Notes: a model not told the origin generated them from the letters alone. Counted from the first letter of the stretch, positions 16,879 to 26,907 are shown. The stretch: 64,000 bases of DNA from Halobacteriales archaeon (GCA_007118145.1 SKSD01000001.1:18415-82414); one strand, 5' to 3'. Translations and numbers: made by a program.

Positions 16879-18558
16879 ATGAGTCAGCGAATGCAAGGGG
16901 CGCAGCCCCTCATCGTTATGAGTGAAGGTGCTCAGCGAGTCAAAGACAAAGACGCGCAGGAGTACAACATTGCAGCGGCCCGGGCGGTCGCCGAGGCAGT
17001 CCGCTCCACACTTGGACCAAAGGGGATGGACAAGATGCTCGTCGACAGCATGGGTAGCGTGACCGTGACGAACGACGGTGTCACGATCTTGACCGAGATG
17101 GACATCGACAATCCGACGGCTGAGATGATTGTCGAGGTCGCAGAAACGCAGGAGGATGAGGCCGGTGACGGCACGACCACGGCGGTCGCGATCGCCGGTG
17201 AGCTGCTCAAGAACGCTCAAGATCTTCTCGAGCAGGACATCCACCCGACAGCGATCATCAAGGGCTACCACCTCGCGAGCGAGCGAGCCCGTGCTGAGGT
17301 GGACGACATCGCAGAGACGGTCGATACGGATGACGAGGAGATCTTGCGTCGTGTGGCCGAGACCAGCATGACCGGCAAGGGTGCGGAGTACAACAAGGAG
17401 CTGTTCTCAGAGCTCGTCGTCGATGCTGTCCGAAGCGTCACCGTCGAGACAGACGATGGCGAGAACGTCGTCGACCTCGAGTTCGTGAAGGTCGAGACGC
17501 AGACCGGTCAAAGTGCCGAGCAGTCTGAGTTACTCGCCGGCGCCGTGATCGACAAGGACCCCGTCCACGATGATATGCCACGCATCAAGGAGGACGCCAA
17601 TATCCTCCTGATCAACGAGCCGATCGAGGTCGAGGAGACGGACGTCGACACCGAGGTCAGCGTGAGCGACCCCGAGCAGCTCCAGAAGTTCCTCGACCAG
17701 GAGGAGGACCAACTCCGCCGCAAGGTCGAGCAGATCAAGGAGCTCGGTGCGGATGTCGTGTTCTGTCAGAAGGGCATCGACGACCTCGCCCAACACTTCC
17801 TCGCCCGTGAGGGTATTCTGGCGGTACGCCGGGCGAAAAAGAGCGACATCGAGTTCCTCAAGGAGGTACTCGGCGCCAGCATCGTCTCCGATCTCGACAG
17901 TGCCGAGCCGGATGACCTCGGCTTCGGAACGGTCACCCGCGACATCAACGATGAGCTGTTCTACGTCGAGGGTTACGGCGGTCACGGTGTGACGATCTTG
18001 CTCCGTGGTTCGACCGATCACGTCGTTGACGAACTCGAGCGCAGCATCAGTGACGCCCTTGAGGTGGTCGCACAGACCGTCTCCGACGGTCGGACGCTTC
18101 CTGGTGGTGGTGCGGTCGAGACCGAACTCGCACGACGCCTTCGAGACTACGCTGACAGTGTCAGTGGCCGTGAACAACTCGCGGTCGAGGCGTTTGCCGA
18201 CTCGCTCGAACTCGTACCTCGTGTGCTCGCTGAGAACGCCGGGCTCGACAGCATCGACACGCTCGTCGACCTACGCGCAGCCCACGAGGACGGCCAGATC
18301 CGCGCTGGTTTGAACGTCGACACTGGCGATGTCGAGGATACCTTCGATGCTGGTGTCATCGAACCAGCCCATGCGAAGGAACAGGCCATCGCGAGTGCTG
18401 CCGAAGCCGCCAACCTCGTCCTGAAGATCGACGATATCATCGCCGCAGGTGACCTGTCCACAGGTGGCAGTGACGATGAGATGGACGACATGGACATGGG
18501 CGGTATGGGCGGCATGGGTGGCATGGGCGGTATGGGTGGCATGGGCGGCATGATGTAA
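16879..18558 (+). CDS. thsA: Thermosome subunit (group II chaperonin)
   Basis: ATP-dependent folding chaperone that forms a double-ring complex. 559 residues, family length. Motifs: [15 protein letters not shown] (about 44-58), the ATP-site [15 protein letters not shown], and [15 protein letters not shown]. It ends in a Gly-Gly-Met tail (18498-18555), common in haloarchaeal thermosomes. ATG at 16879 gives [10 protein letters not shown], the usual start; the upstream frame lies before the TATA box. Haloarchaea usually have two or three subunits; only this one is in the window. Confidence 0.97.
   Translation: MSQRMQGAQPLIVMSEGAQRVKDKDAQEYNIAAARAVAEAVRSTLGPKGMDKMLVDSMGSVTVTNDGVTILTEMDIDNPTAEMIVEVAETQEDEAGDGTTTAVAIAGELLKNAQDLLEQDIHPTAIIKGYHLASERARAEVDDIAETVDTDDEEILRRVAETSMTGKGAEYNKELFSELVVDAVRSVTVETDDGENVVDLEFVKVETQTGQSAEQSELLAGAVIDKDPVHDDMPRIKEDANILLINEPIEVEETDVDTEVSVSDPEQLQKFLDQEEDQLRRKVEQIKELGADVVFCQKGIDDLAQHFLAREGILAVRRAKKSDIEFLKEVLGASIVSDLDSAEPDDLGFGTVTRDINDELFYVEGYGGHGVTILLRGSTDHVVDELERSISDALEVVAQTVSDGRTLPGGGAVETELARRLRDYADSVSGREQLAVEAFADSLELVPRVLAENAGLDSIDTLVDLRAAHEDGQIRAGLNVDTGDVEDTFDAGVIEPAHAKEQAIASAAEAANLVLKIDDIIAAGDLSTGGSDDEMDDMDMGGMGGMGGMGGMGGMGGMM
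18498..18555 (+). repeat. GGM-encoding repeat at the thermosome C-terminus
   Basis: Near-perfect 9-bp units of the type GGCGGCATG / GGTGGCATG encode about six Gly-Gly-Met triplets. Such tails project into the chaperonin cavity and affect client handling. Confidence 0.8.
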
Positions 18559-18657
18559 TCACCGCGCAAGGCCAACTATACACCAACCGGACCGATTCAC
18601 CAACCGATTTTTCACTTCGAAGTCAGACGACAGCGGCGATAGCTGAGCGCACTCTCG

Positions 18658-19116
18658 TCAGTCGGGTATCGAGACGCGGACCTGGTCGTGTTCGGCGATG
18701 ATGTTCAGCACGATACTGGTATTCGTCTCGAGGATGGCAGGGTGGACGAGGAGTTCTTTGATCTGCTTGTTCATATCGTCTGTATCGACGTACTTGCCGA
18801 TGGCGATGATATCGAAATCGCCGGTCACCTCATAAACACTGAGCATCTGATTGGCCGTCTCGAGATCGGCAGAGACCTCTGAGATGGCGTCACCCTCGAC
18901 CTTGAGCTGGATGATGGCCGTGACATCATATCCGAGGGCGTCGTAGTTGATCTTCGGCGAGTAACCGGTGATGACCCCATCCGTCTCGAGTTCATCGAGA
19001 TGATTCGAGACGGTGGTAACCGAGACACCGAGCTCGTCTGCGAGGCTACGAAGACTCGCCCTGCCGTTATCGATGAGGGCGTTGACCAGCTTACGGTCGA
19101 GGTGTTCATACGTCAT
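18658..19116 (-). CDS. lrp: Lrp/AsnC family regulator adjacent to glnA
   Basis: A 152-residue Lrp-family regulator. N-terminal [32 protein letters not shown] region with recognition helix [12 protein letters not shown]-terminal RAM domain from about residue 65 (AIIQLKVEG to [11 protein letters not shown]), which binds amino acids. It is divergent from glutamine synthetase, an arrangement conserved in haloarchaea, where Lrp controls glnA and nitrogen genes. ATG at 19116 gives [10 protein letters not shown]; the frame upstream is open into the shared promoter. Confidence 0.92.
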   Translation of the reverse strand: MTYEHLDRKLVNALIDNGRASLRSLADELGVSVTTVSNHLDELETDGVITGYSPKINYDALGYDVTAIIQLKVEGDAISEVSADLETANQMLSVYEVTGDFDIIAIGKYVDTDDMNKQIKELLVHPAILETNTSIVLNIIAEHDQVRVSIPD

Positions 19117-19161
19117 ATGGGTGGACACTCTCGAGCTACACCTTTTAATTTTACGTTTGTC

Positions 19162-19174
19162 CAATAATATATTG
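19162..19174. promoter_or_regulatory. Palindromic candidate operator between lrp and glnA
   Basis: CAATAATATATTG: 5-bp arms CAATA/TATTG with a 3-bp AT centre, 46 bp upstream of lrp and 56 bp upstream of glnA. Short AT-rich dyads are typical Lrp targets. Binding not shown. Confidence 0.4.
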
Positions 19175-19202
19175 AAATACTAGCGAATCTTCAACGGTAG
19201 CG

Positions 19203-19210
19203 TTATATTA
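19203..19210 (+). promoter_or_regulatory. TATA box of glnA
   Basis: TTATATTA, 20-27 bp before the ATG at 19230, leaving a leaderless glnA mRNA. Confidence 0.55.
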
Positions 19211-19229
19211 GTAGCGATTTTGCTATGAG

Positions 19230-20609
19230 ATGTCGATATATATGGTAGGAACAGAACATCAACTCGAGGACAAGTCACGATCTGCGGCGATCGACCGCGT
19301 TTTCGACACGATCGCCCAGGAGAACGTCGAGTTCGTCAGGCTACAGTTCACCGACATCACCGGAACGGTCAAGAACGTCTCCATCCCGTCGAGTCAGGTA
19401 GAGAAGGCCTTCGATGAGGGTATCTGGTTCGATGGGTCGAGTATCGAGGGGTTCGTCCGCATCCAGGAGTCAGACATGCGTCTCGAACCCGACCCGTCGA
19501 CCTTCGCCATCCTCCCATGGCGCTCGAACGGTGAGTACGCCAGCGCACGGATGATCTGCGATGTGGTCAATACGGACGGTTCACCCTTCGCCGGCGGGCC
19601 ACGTCAGGTGCTCAAGCGCGTCCTTGAGGAGGCAAAGGCCATGGGCTATGAGGTCAACATGGGTCCGGAGCCGGAGTTCTTCCTGTTCGAGAAGGACGAA
19701 CGGGGGCGACCGACGACCACGCCACATGACCGAGGTGGCTACTTCGACCTCGCTCCGAAGGACCTCGCGACGGACGTGCGCCGTGAGATCATCTTTGCCC
19801 TCGAAGAGATGGGATTCGAGGTTGAGGCAAGCCATCACGAGGTGGCTGAGGGGCAACACGAGATCAACTTCAAGTACGCGGAGGCGCTTCGAACGGCAGA
19901 TAATATCGCGACCTTTAGGGCGGTCGTCCGGGCTGTAGCTGAGCGAAGCAATCTCCACGCGACGTTCATGCCAAAGCCAATCGCAGAGATCAATGGCTCG
20001 GGCATGCACTCACACATCAGCCTCTTCGAAGATGGTGAGAACGTCTTTTCCGATGAATCGGACGAGTTCAATCTCTCTCAGGAGGCATATCACTTCATGG
20101 GCGGTGTCCTCGAACACGCCCCGGCGATCACCGCCGTTGCGAATCCGACAGTCAACTCATACAAGCGCCTGGTACCAGGGTACGAGGCCCCGGTGTATAT
20201 CGCCTGGTCGGATGTGAATCGCTCTGCATTGATCCGTGTCCCCGATGCTGCAGGGACGAGCGCACGCTTTGAGATACGAAGTCCAGATCCATCATGCAAT
20301 CCCTACCTCGCCTTCGCTGCGATACTCAAGGCAGGACTCGATGGTCTCGAACAGGAGACCCATCCTGGTGACCCCGTCCGCGAGGATATCTACGAGTTCG
20401 ATGAATCGACACGCGATGAGTACGGGATCGACTTACTCCCTGCATCACTCGACCGTGCCGTTGATGCGCTCGAGGCCGATTCCGTCATCCTCGATGCCCT
20501 TGGTGACCACGTCGCTGAGAAGTTCATCCAGGCGAAGCGAACCGACGTGCAAGAGTTCCGCATCTCTGTCAGCGACTGGGAGCTCGAGAAGTACCTCGAG
20601 AAATTCTGA
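19230..20609 (+). CDS. glnA: Glutamine synthetase, type I
   Basis: Makes glutamine from glutamate, ammonia and ATP; the central ammonium-assimilating enzyme. 459 residues. Motifs: [10 protein letters not shown] (latch/Asp50-type loop), GPEPEFFLF and EGQHEINF (metal ligands), [18 protein letters not shown] and the C-terminal [26 protein letters not shown] equivalents. The adenylylation-site region is not evident, as usual in archaeal GSI-alpha. Start at 19230 fits the TATA box; an ATG at 19242 is also in frame. Divergent from lrp. Confidence 0.97.
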   Translation: MSIYMVGTEHQLEDKSRSAAIDRVFDTIAQENVEFVRLQFTDITGTVKNVSIPSSQVEKAFDEGIWFDGSSIEGFVRIQESDMRLEPDPSTFAILPWRSNGEYASARMICDVVNTDGSPFAGGPRQVLKRVLEEAKAMGYEVNMGPEPEFFLFEKDERGRPTTTPHDRGGYFDLAPKDLATDVRREIIFALEEMGFEVEASHHEVAEGQHEINFKYAEALRTADNIATFRAVVRAVAERSNLHATFMPKPIAEINGSGMHSHISLFEDGENVFSDESDEFNLSQEAYHFMGGVLEHAPAITAVANPTVNSYKRLVPGYEAPVYIAWSDVNRSALIRVPDAAGTSARFEIRSPDPSCNPYLAFAAILKAGLDGLEQETHPGDPVREDIYEFDESTRDEYGIDLLPASLDRAVDALEADSVILDALGDHVAEKFIQAKRTDVQEFRISVSDWELEKYLEKF

Positions 20610-20639
20610 GACAACCCCGAGCGTCAACTCAGCGGCTCA

Positions 20640-21119
20640 TCACCGCTCACTATGGTGAGCGTAGCTACCGTCGGTATGGATGGCGAAGAACTGCCAGGTA
20701 TCTCGTTTCTCACCACCCATACCGGGAGAGCCAGCCGGCATCCCGGGCAGCGCTATCCCAGCTATCGACGGTGTGTCATCGATCGCCTGCTCGATCACCG
20801 CGACGGGGACGTGCCCCTCGACGATGAATCCATCGAGAACCGTGGTGTGACAGCTCCAGATGTCCCGATGGATACCTTGCGCTCGTTTCAAGCCAGTCAG
20901 GTCGTGTTCAATACGCGTCTCAAGCGAGACGGGAAGGTGCTCTTCGAGATATGTTGCATACACATCACAACATGCACACTGTGGGCCTTGGTACTGGGTG
21001 GCCTGTGACACCATCGGCAGGTGGTCGGCTGTCGTCGCACGGTCAAGACAGCCGGCAAGAGCGCCGACCACCGTCGAGACACCACCGGCAAGCACGGTAC
21101 GACGATTCAGCTCAATCAT
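20640..21119 (-). CDS. DUF411 family Tat lipoprotein (metal-binding)
   Basis: A 159-residue exported protein. Signal: NRRTVLAGG twin-arginine motif, then hydrophobic stretch and lipobox LAGC (about residue 23). The mature part is the DUF411 domain, whose hallmark GPQCACCDVYATYLEE provides a Cys cluster; further on are WSCHTTVLDGFIVEGHVPV and LPGMPAGSPGMG, all typical of this family. DUF411 proteins are often found near copper-resistance genes and are assumed to bind copper, though none are neighbours here. Start at 21119 is directly before the Tat motif. Confidence 0.88.
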   Translation of the reverse strand: MIELNRRTVLAGGVSTVVGALAGCLDRATTADHLPMVSQATQYQGPQCACCDVYATYLEEHLPVSLETRIEHDLTGLKRAQGIHRDIWSCHTTVLDGFIVEGHVPVAVIEQAIDDTPSIAGIALPGMPAGSPGMGGEKRDTWQFFAIHTDGSYAHHSER

Positions 21120-21205
21120 GAATGCCGATACCAGGCATCCGACTGAAAGCATGGGGGTCGACTCCTACCAAGTGGGAACCGACCGTCAGATCGCCTCACC
21201 GTCAA

Positions 21206-22417
21206 CTATCGACCTCGTAGGCGGTCGAGGATGCGACCTGGAATCCCGAGGGCACCGAGTGTCGCCCCGGTGACGATCATAAACACGTACAGACCAAGGG
21301 TCGACAACCAGATGACGATCATCGCGAGTATCGCCCAGCCACCGGGGAGGAGATAGAACGCCCCGAGGGTCAAGATCACACCGTAGAGTAAGACGAGATA
21401 CGGACCCCAGCCACGGGCATGCCCACGACGTTGGCGCTGGCGAACATAGCGCTTGAGATCGCCTTCGACCTCGTCGCGATGGACTGTTCGCTCCTCGAGT
21501 GATGCCTCGAGCGCCTCGAACTCCGCCCGGAGTGCCGTCACCTCATCCTCCTCGTTGAGGTCATCATCTTCCGGTTCCTCGGGGTCTTCGTCGGGCATGG
21601 CCTGCTCTGTTGGGGCGTGAAACGCCCCTCCGGCATGTACCTGCCGGTCACTGAGCGTTGCGTTGATCACGGCACCCAATAGGATGACGACTGCGATGAC
21701 GTACAACCAGGTCATCGAGATGAAGACGCCAGCGAGGACACCATAGACGGCGAATGGTGCAGCGATCGTGATGTACAGTTGCAAGAGCGCGGTCGCGATG
21801 GTGATTCCGACAGCCGCGACGATCGATCCTGGGAGGATACGACGAAGTGCGTATCGCCGAGGTGGGAACACGGCATACATCGGGAGTAACGCGATCGCGA
21901 TCGCGGGTGCCACAAGCAGCGGGAGGAGGACACCACCCACCTCGAGACCGAACGTGTACAAGGTGACCATGGAGACACCAACTACACCGATGATGCCGAC
22001 CATCGCCAGGAGGACCGCGAGGCCGTTTCGTATGGTCACCAAGACAGAAGCCTCGCCTGGAGCACCGTAGATGGAGTTGAATGCTCGATCGAGCCCTCGG
22101 AACACCTTGAGTGAACCCCAGAGGGCGAAGAGCACCCCCGTGATCGTCGCCACAGATCTGCCAGCGTCCGCCTCCAGACCGGTGCGGATGAACCCGATCG
22201 CCTCATCGGTCACGAGATGGCCGAACGCAGCGGTCAGTTGGTTCATGATGGCTTCACCACCGAAGGTGGCTGCCACGGCGACGATCACCACAGCGAATGG
22301 GACGATCGATAGTAACGCGTAGAACGAGATTCCGGCAGCGAGTAACGTCACCTCCGACCGCGATGTGTGATCGATGACGCGTTTGGCGTACTCGATACCC
22401 GTTGTGAGGTCGCGCAC
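21206..22417 (-). CDS. YihY/BrkB family membrane protein with C-terminal extension
   Basis: 403 residues. The first 270 are the YihY/BrkB domain with six membrane helices: SEVTLLAAGISFYALLSIVPF, then SLKVFRGLDRAFNSIYG, and GVFISMTWLYVIAVVILLGAVINA as typical landmarks. After an acidic linker (about 285-310) comes a predicted short coiled coil (VTALRAEFEALEASLEERTVHRDE) and two further membrane helices (about 345-395). Transport substrate is unknown; the old name RNase BN for this family is wrong. Confidence 0.88.
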   Translation of the reverse strand: MRDLTTGIEYAKRVIDHTSRSEVTLLAAGISFYALLSIVPFAVVIVAVAATFGGEAIMNQLTAAFGHLVTDEAIGFIRTGLEADAGRSVATITGVLFALWGSLKVFRGLDRAFNSIYGAPGEASVLVTIRNGLAVLLAMVGIIGVVGVSMVTLYTFGLEVGGVLLPLLVAPAIAIALLPMYAVFPPRRYALRRILPGSIVAAVGITIATALLQLYITIAAPFAVYGVLAGVFISMTWLYVIAVVILLGAVINATLSDRQVHAGGAFHAPTEQAMPDEDPEEPEDDDLNEEDEVTALRAEFEALEASLEERTVHRDEVEGDLKRYVRQRQRRGHARGWGPYLVLLYGVILTLGAFYLLPGGWAILAMIVIWLSTLGLYVFMIVTGATLGALGIPGRILDRLRGR

Positions 22418-22443
22418 ATCGTCATGTTTCGATAGCGTCGGCC

Positions 22444-23556
22444 TTAAGCGCTGTCGGCAGTGGCCTGTACGACGCGCCTCACGGTGTCGATGGGGGCATC
22501 TGTCTTGAACGTCGTCCCACCGAAGTGTGTCCGAGAGGCACGAAATCCCCTGTCGCTGATCTCCTTGAGGACGTCATCCATGGGACCTGCAGGCAGGTCC
22601 AGCTGGTCACAGATGACGTGATGGTCGTGGTGTCCGACGATATCGAGCTCGTGACTGAGTCTGTCGAGCAGTCGCTCAATCGTCTTTCGTTCGCCCATCG
22701 AGTCGTCGAGATGCGTGGCCACCTCAGCCACGAACCCTTGGTCTACATAGGTGTCCAGCCAGAGTGGCCCAATCCTCCTGAGTGACTCCCCACACTCTCG
22801 ACATGTCGCGGGTAAGGCTGGGGCGAGCCCCTCGACTGTCGCACGATGCAAACAGGCGTCACAGTGGACGAGGTAGCCTAGTCGGTCGACTGCATCATCT
22901 GCATCGCTCGCTCGCCGGTGTAACCTGAGGTAGGTACGGACGTAGTGACGGGTGACGTGACTCAACACCGGTGCGATGCCGATATCATATCGAGCAGCCG
23001 TCCTGGCGATAGCCGAGAGGAGAATCCTGAGTCCAACCTCGGCGTGATACTCGGTGTTGGCTGGGACAGCTGAGTAGCGCCGTACCCCTGCGCGAAAGTG
23101 CGCACCACAAAGCGGTGCCGTATCGGTGGCGGTGACACACAACAGCTGTGCAGTGCCGGACATCGCCGGATCAAGGTAGGGTATTGGCGACCCGAACGGG
23201 TCGAGATCGACCACATCATAGTGATGGGCGTAGAGGTGACGTCGGACATCTGCCTGCTCGATGGCACAATTGATATCGTTGCTGTCGGCATTCTTTTGCG
23301 ACAACTCGACCGCAGGCTGGTTGATATCGGTCATGGTGACCTCGTACCCCTGCTCCGCGGCTCGGATTCCCCTGATACCCGCTGCAGCCATCGCATCGAG
23401 ATAGCTCGGGACTCGGTCGTCGATCCACGTCTCCCTCACCGCATTGAGTACGGCCACGGTGAGGTCACGGTTGAGCTCCATGGTCGGGTTGAAGAAGACT
23501 GCCTGCTCCATGTTCTCAGGGACGGTGAATGTCAGCCCGCCTTCCGACCACTGCAT
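22444..23556 (-). CDS. trm1: tRNA (guanine26-N2)-dimethyltransferase
   Basis: SAM-dependent enzyme making N2,N2-dimethylguanosine at tRNA position 26. 370 residues. Landmarks: FTVPENMEQAVFFNPTMELNRD near the N-terminus, YLDAMAAAGIRGIRAAEQG (SAM site), DLDPFGSPIPYLDPA (active-site motif) and a zinc-ribbon insert CDACLHR...CRECGESL. ATG at 23556 matches the expected beginning (MQWSEGGLTF); upstream open frame is not conserved in type. Divergent from the SWIM gene. Confidence 0.94.
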   Translation of the reverse strand: MQWSEGGLTFTVPENMEQAVFFNPTMELNRDLTVAVLNAVRETWIDDRVPSYLDAMAAAGIRGIRAAEQGYEVTMTDINQPAVELSQKNADSNDINCAIEQADVRRHLYAHHYDVVDLDPFGSPIPYLDPAMSGTAQLLCVTATDTAPLCGAHFRAGVRRYSAVPANTEYHAEVGLRILLSAIARTAARYDIGIAPVLSHVTRHYVRTYLRLHRRASDADDAVDRLGYLVHCDACLHRATVEGLAPALPATCRECGESLRRIGPLWLDTYVDQGFVAEVATHLDDSMGERKTIERLLDRLSHELDIVGHHDHHVICDQLDLPAGPMDDVLKEISDRGFRASRTHFGGTTFKTDAPIDTVRRVVQATADSA

Positions 23557-23675
23557 GTGGCTGTCTGTGTGGCGGAGGTGAAAAGCCTCACCGGTCTGGA
23601 AGTATCGCGTGCTGCAAATACCACCGAACCGGTTTTGTGTGGTTGACACGTAGCCCAGCGAGCGAAGCGCGTCAC

Positions 23676-24023
23676 ATGAGCACGTTCGAGGAGTGGAGGG
23701 CAGAGCTCGAGTCAGTCGGTGAGCTGACACCGGAGGTGGTAGAGCGGATCGTCTCGCTACATGGAGACCGGGGAAAACGGGCGATCGAAGCGGTTGGCGA
23801 GCGACGCGTCAAGGAGTACCTCGATTTCACCGTCGTCGTCGGTCACTCTGAAGAGTACATCATCGAGGAGGGTCGGTGCTCATGCAAGGATGCGAGATAC
23901 AACCTGGACCGCGATGACCCGAACCAGCGTTGCTGGCACGAACTGGCCGCACTGATCGCGACGTATACCGACACGCTCGATCATCACGAGCTATGGTACA
24001 CCGAGGTTCACGAGTTCCTGTGA
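23676..24023 (+). CDS. SWIM zinc-finger protein
   Basis: A 115-residue protein. The C-terminal half has the SWIM pattern CSC...CWH: CSCKDARYN at about 67-75 and RCWHELAALIA at about 86-96, i.e. CxC-Xn-CxH. The N-terminal half is helical (FEEWRAELESVGELTPEVVERIV). SWIM domains bind nucleic acid or protein. It lies between trm1 and a uracil-DNA glycosylase and its 3' end overlaps the latter by 16 bp in convergent orientation. Confidence 0.82.
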   Translation: MSTFEEWRAELESVGELTPEVVERIVSLHGDRGKRAIEAVGERRVKEYLDFTVVVGHSEEYIIEEGRCSCKDARYNLDRDDPNQRCWHELAALIATYTDTLDHHELWYTEVHEFL

Positions 24024-24601
24024 GCCAGTCCGGCGAGTTCGATCGACCGATCGAGTGCCTCCTCGAACGCTCCCATCGAGTTACGGTTGTACAACGTTGC
24101 AGCCGGATGCAACCCGATGACGATGACACGTTCATGCCCACCGAGCTCGACATGTTCAACAGCTCCTACCTCGTCGGTCACCCGGATATCTCGCTGGAGT
24201 AACTCCTCGGCGGGGACCCTCCCCAGGGCGAGTATCACCCGAGGGTCGACGAAGGCAATCTCGTTCTCGAGGTGTGGTCGACAGTTCGTCAACTCGGACA
24301 CCCTCGGGTTCCGGTTATCCGGTGGGCGACACCGCACACAGTTGGTGATACGGACCACACCTCGATCGAGGCCACGTGCCTCGAGTGACTGATTCAACAC
24401 CTCACCACTGCGGCCGACGAACGGTACACCAGCAATGTCCTCTGCCTCCCCCGGTGCCTCGCCGATAAGCAGTAACTCGGTATCGTCTGCCCCCTGGCCG
24501 TTGACAATCTGTGAGCGATGGTCGACGAGGTCAACACATCGCGTACATCCTTGCACGACGTGGTCAGCGGGTTCTTCCATATCTCCGTCTAATCGGGTCA
24601 T
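24008..24601 (-). CDS. udg: Family 4 uracil-DNA glycosylase
   Basis: Removes uracil from DNA to start base-excision repair. 197 residues. Motif A GEAPGEAEDIAGVPFVGRSG (46-65), motif B LHPAATL, and the four Cys that hold the [4Fe-4S] cluster (CTRC at 19-22, then Cys in NCVRC and NCRPHL). The ATG at 24601 overlaps the stop of the DUF99 gene (ATGA), so the two are translationally coupled; an internal ATG at 24580 is possible. Confidence 0.92.
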   Translation of the reverse strand: MTRLDGDMEEPADHVVQGCTRCVDLVDHRSQIVNGQGADDTELLLIGEAPGEAEDIAGVPFVGRSGEVLNQSLEARGLDRGVVRITNCVRCRPPDNRNPRVSELTNCRPHLENEIAFVDPRVILALGRVPAEELLQRDIRVTDEVGAVEHVELGGHERVIVIGLHPAATLYNRNSMGAFEEALDRSIELAGLAHRNS

Positions 24602-25176
24602 GCATTAGCGTTCGTGGTTCGGTATGCATCCACCGCCCTCGCGGCGAGTCGTGCCACACGGAGTGGTGCTGGTCGTGCATCGACCGATTCGGTACACTGT
24701 ATGATCACCTCGTCTGCCTCTGACGGGCGACAACCGGCCTCTCGCAGGTACAAGGTCGTCTTGTTGACAGTGACCGCCCGACGAGGAGGGAGTCTCGCGT
24801 ATCGCTCGTGTCGATCCTCCATGGTCGACCGATCATCGATGTTCTCCTCGATAGCTGTCTCAAGCCCATCGCTTGCCTCGAAGGTGACGGCGATGGTCGG
24901 TAACGCCGTCTCGGCGTGGATCGCCTCGAGATCGATGATGTTGTACCATGCGAGTGCCACCCCGGCGATGAGCAGAAATCGAATGTCCTCTCGATCGAGT
25001 CGCTCAACCATCTCGATGATTGACTCGCTGATGTCGGTTCCACCGACAGTACACCTCCCGAACACGAAGTCATCGACTCGCCCCGAACACGTCATCACCA
25101 CACCCCCGAGTGTACTCGACTCATCAGCTCCGAAGGACTCGGCGATGCCAAGCACCCGGGTCCCCGGTTTCATCAC
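24598..25176 (-). CDS. DUF99 family protein (endonuclease V-like fold)
   Basis: A 192-residue archaeal DUF99 protein, distantly related to endonuclease V. Seen: GTRVLGIAESFG (start strand with family Asp/Glu position), LLIAGVALAWYNIIDLEAIH and LPTIAVTFE. Nuclease activity is not established for the family. It overlaps the stop of the DUF5786 gene upstream and the start of the UDG gene downstream, so the three form one operon; this hints at a link with repair of deaminated bases. Confidence 0.85.
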   Translation of the reverse strand: MMKPGTRVLGIAESFGADESSTLGGVVMTCSGRVDDFVFGRCTVGGTDISESIIEMVERLDREDIRFLLIAGVALAWYNIIDLEAIHAETALPTIAVTFEASDGLETAIEENIDDRSTMEDRHERYARLPPRRAVTVNKTTLYLREAGCRPSEADEVIIQCTESVDARPAPLRVARLAARAVDAYRTTNANA

Positions 25177-25361
25177 TCCTCGGTATGGTCTTTGATCTCT
25201 TGTAACCGCTCGAGTAACTGGTCGTTGGACGTTCCGAACTCGAAATCGACCGACCCATCGTGCTCAGACTCATCGTTACGCTCTGAGACATCAGCCGTGA
25301 TGTCCTCGGTATCGATTTCCTGGCGCTCTTGTTCGGATTCGTCGTAACTGCCGAATCCCAT
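25173..25361 (-). CDS. DUF5786 family protein
   Basis: A 62-residue acidic protein of the Halobacteria-specific DUF5786 family: N-terminus MGFGSYDESEQ, acidic middle, and C-terminus VDFEFGTSNDQLLERLQEIK. Function unknown. First gene of the DUF5786-DUF99-UDG operon; its stop overlaps the DUF99 start. The frame extends upstream, but the family always begins at this MGFGSYDE. Confidence 0.87.
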   Translation of the reverse strand: MGFGSYDESEQERQEIDTEDITADVSERNDESEHDGSVDFEFGTSNDQLLERLQEIKDHTEE

Positions 25362-25454
25362 ACACGGTCTAGTTAGCACCGAGGATACAAATGACTGCGG
25401 GTTGGGAGTACCACGTCGGATAACCTTTGTGTCGGCCGCAACGAAGGACTTGAC

Positions 25455-26069
25455 ATGCGCGTCATCACCGTAACTGAGGGAGCCGATCGCTTCACTGCGA
25501 ACGCATACCTCCTCACTGGAGAGGTATCGACACTTGTCGATGTTGGGACGTGGCCACCGGTGATCGATCGGATCGATGAGCACGTCGAGGAACTCGATCG
25601 GGTCGTCATCACCCACGCCCATCAGGACCATATCGAGCAGTTATCTACCGTGGTCGAGCGCTTCGACCCCGAGGTATACATGTTCGATGCTCATCAGTCG
25701 CGGACGCAACAACTATGCGATGGTGATACCGTCGGCATGGGCGATCACGAGTTTGAGGTGATCCATACACCCGGTCACGCCGATGATCACGTCTCACTCG
25801 TCAGTGAGACGGCGCTGTTCAGCGGCGATGTCGTCGTCTACAACGACGGTGCGTTCGATGACGGGAGCTTCGGCCGGACCGATCTCCCTGGACAGTCTCG
25901 GGAGGTGTTGATCGAGTCGATCGAACGCCTCTTAGCGACACTGCCACAGACGGTCGATACCATGTATCCTGGCCATGGGTCGAGCTTCACAGGCGATATC
26001 CACGCCGTGGTATCGCGTGCGCTCGAACGAGCGAAACGGCGCGAACCGAAGTATCCGGATGAAACGTGA
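25455..26069 (+). CDS. MBL-fold metallo-hydrolase
   Basis: A 204-residue metallo-beta-lactamase-fold hydrolase, glyoxalase II-like in size. Metal ligands: THAHQDH (HxHxDH, about 54-59), HTPGHADDH, SGDVV (bridging Asp) and YPGHG. Substrate unknown. Divergent from the DUF5786 operon. Confidence 0.88.
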   Translation: MRVITVTEGADRFTANAYLLTGEVSTLVDVGTWPPVIDRIDEHVEELDRVVITHAHQDHIEQLSTVVERFDPEVYMFDAHQSRTQQLCDGDTVGMGDHEFEVIHTPGHADDHVSLVSETALFSGDVVVYNDGAFDDGSFGRTDLPGQSREVLIESIERLLATLPQTVDTMYPGHGSSFTGDIHAVVSRALERAKRREPKYPDET

Positions 26070-26072
26070 GTA

Positions 26073-26222
26073 TCAGGCGCTACGCGACTCGACCGCCTTC
26101 GGTCGGAGTCTGCCATAGCCACACTTTCGACATCGCTCGGCTCGGACAGGGTTGCGTGCGTTACAGCGCATGCAGATCTGCTTGTTGAGAAGCCGATCCT
26201 CGGCCTCTCGGAATCTCGCCAT
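26073..26222 (-). CDS. rpl40e: 50S ribosomal protein L40e
   Basis: A 49-residue zinc-ribbon ribosomal protein: [33 protein letters not shown]. Four Cys (CMRC, CRKC) bind zinc. In eukaryotes it is fused to ubiquitin; in archaea it stands alone. The longer open frame upstream is not coding. Next to the Tsr3 gene on the same strand, both linked to ribosomes. Confidence 0.93.
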   Translation of the reverse strand: MARFREAEDRLLNKQICMRCNARNPVRAERCRKCGYGRLRPKAVESRSA

Positions 26223-26272
26223 ACGATGCGATTGGCAAACGAGGTGTTTAAGAGTACTGATTGCTGGCGTCC

Positions 26273-26779
26273 TCACTCCTCGACCGGTGCGAGGTAATCC
26301 TCTTGTACCTCGATAACACCGGTCGAATCCGCACACGTCGCATAACGACGAAGTGGCTCCTCGTTGAGCGTCAGGAAGGTCGAACCCCATCGAAACGGGG
26401 CCATGATCGACGCTGCACGCTCGGTATCGCCGAGGATGGCATACCCGGCTGCGATCGCCTCCGCAGTCGTCAGCTGGAATGGCCGCCCGTAGTTGACCGG
26501 GTTCGCCGCGACGAGGAACGGCAGTGCGCGGTGGGAACCCACCATCTCCTCGAGGATGCGTTCGGCTGATTCCCACGAGCAATCGATCCCGATGAGCGTG
26601 TCGAATTCACCATCCATATCGGCAGGCGAGAGCGCCTGCTCGGCGAACGGGTTCAAGACGATCCCCCGCGGTAACGTCCGTGGCGAGCGATGGAGCTCGA
26701 TGAGACCGAACCGCTCGAGTCGCTTCGCGGTGCACTTTGCGGGATCGTCATCACCCTCGTAAAATACGTGTGCGTTCAC
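26273..26779 (-). CDS. tsr3: Ribosome biogenesis protein Tsr3 (DUF367)
   Basis: SPOUT-like aminocarboxypropyl transferase that modifies a small-subunit rRNA pseudouridine with SAM as donor. About 168 residues. Family landmarks: [68 protein letters not shown]. The start is a GTG at 26779 (read as Met, then [12 protein letters not shown]); a CTTTTC box lies about 31 bp upstream, fitting a leaderless GTG start. An upstream ATG at 26911 would run into the Rieske gene. Confidence 0.88.
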   Translation of the reverse strand: MNAHVFYEGDDDPAKCTAKRLERFGLIELHRSPRTLPRGIVLNPFAEQALSPADMDGEFDTLIGIDCSWESAERILEEMVGSHRALPFLVAANPVNYGRPFQLTTAEAIAAGYAILGDTERAASIMAPFRWGSTFLTLNEEPLRRYATCADSTGVIEVQEDYLAPVEE

Positions 26780-26907
26780 TCGTATGAGGTAGGCCAACCG
26801 TGATGAAAAGTTCGCTGGTTGGGTAATCGACCTCTCTCGGGTCGATGTGACCACCAGGAAGGTGCGCCCGCCGCCTGGGCACATGCCGATTCTTGTGACG
26901 GGCTGGC

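Noticed and set aside
21768..22322. Two plus-strand frames opposite the YihY gene
   Set aside because: Mirror frames of a long membrane-protein gene; no domain of their own.
26073..26582. Long minus-strand frame beginning at 26582
   Set aside because: Only its last 49 codons are real (L40e); the rest is antiparallel overlap with Tsr3 in another frame.
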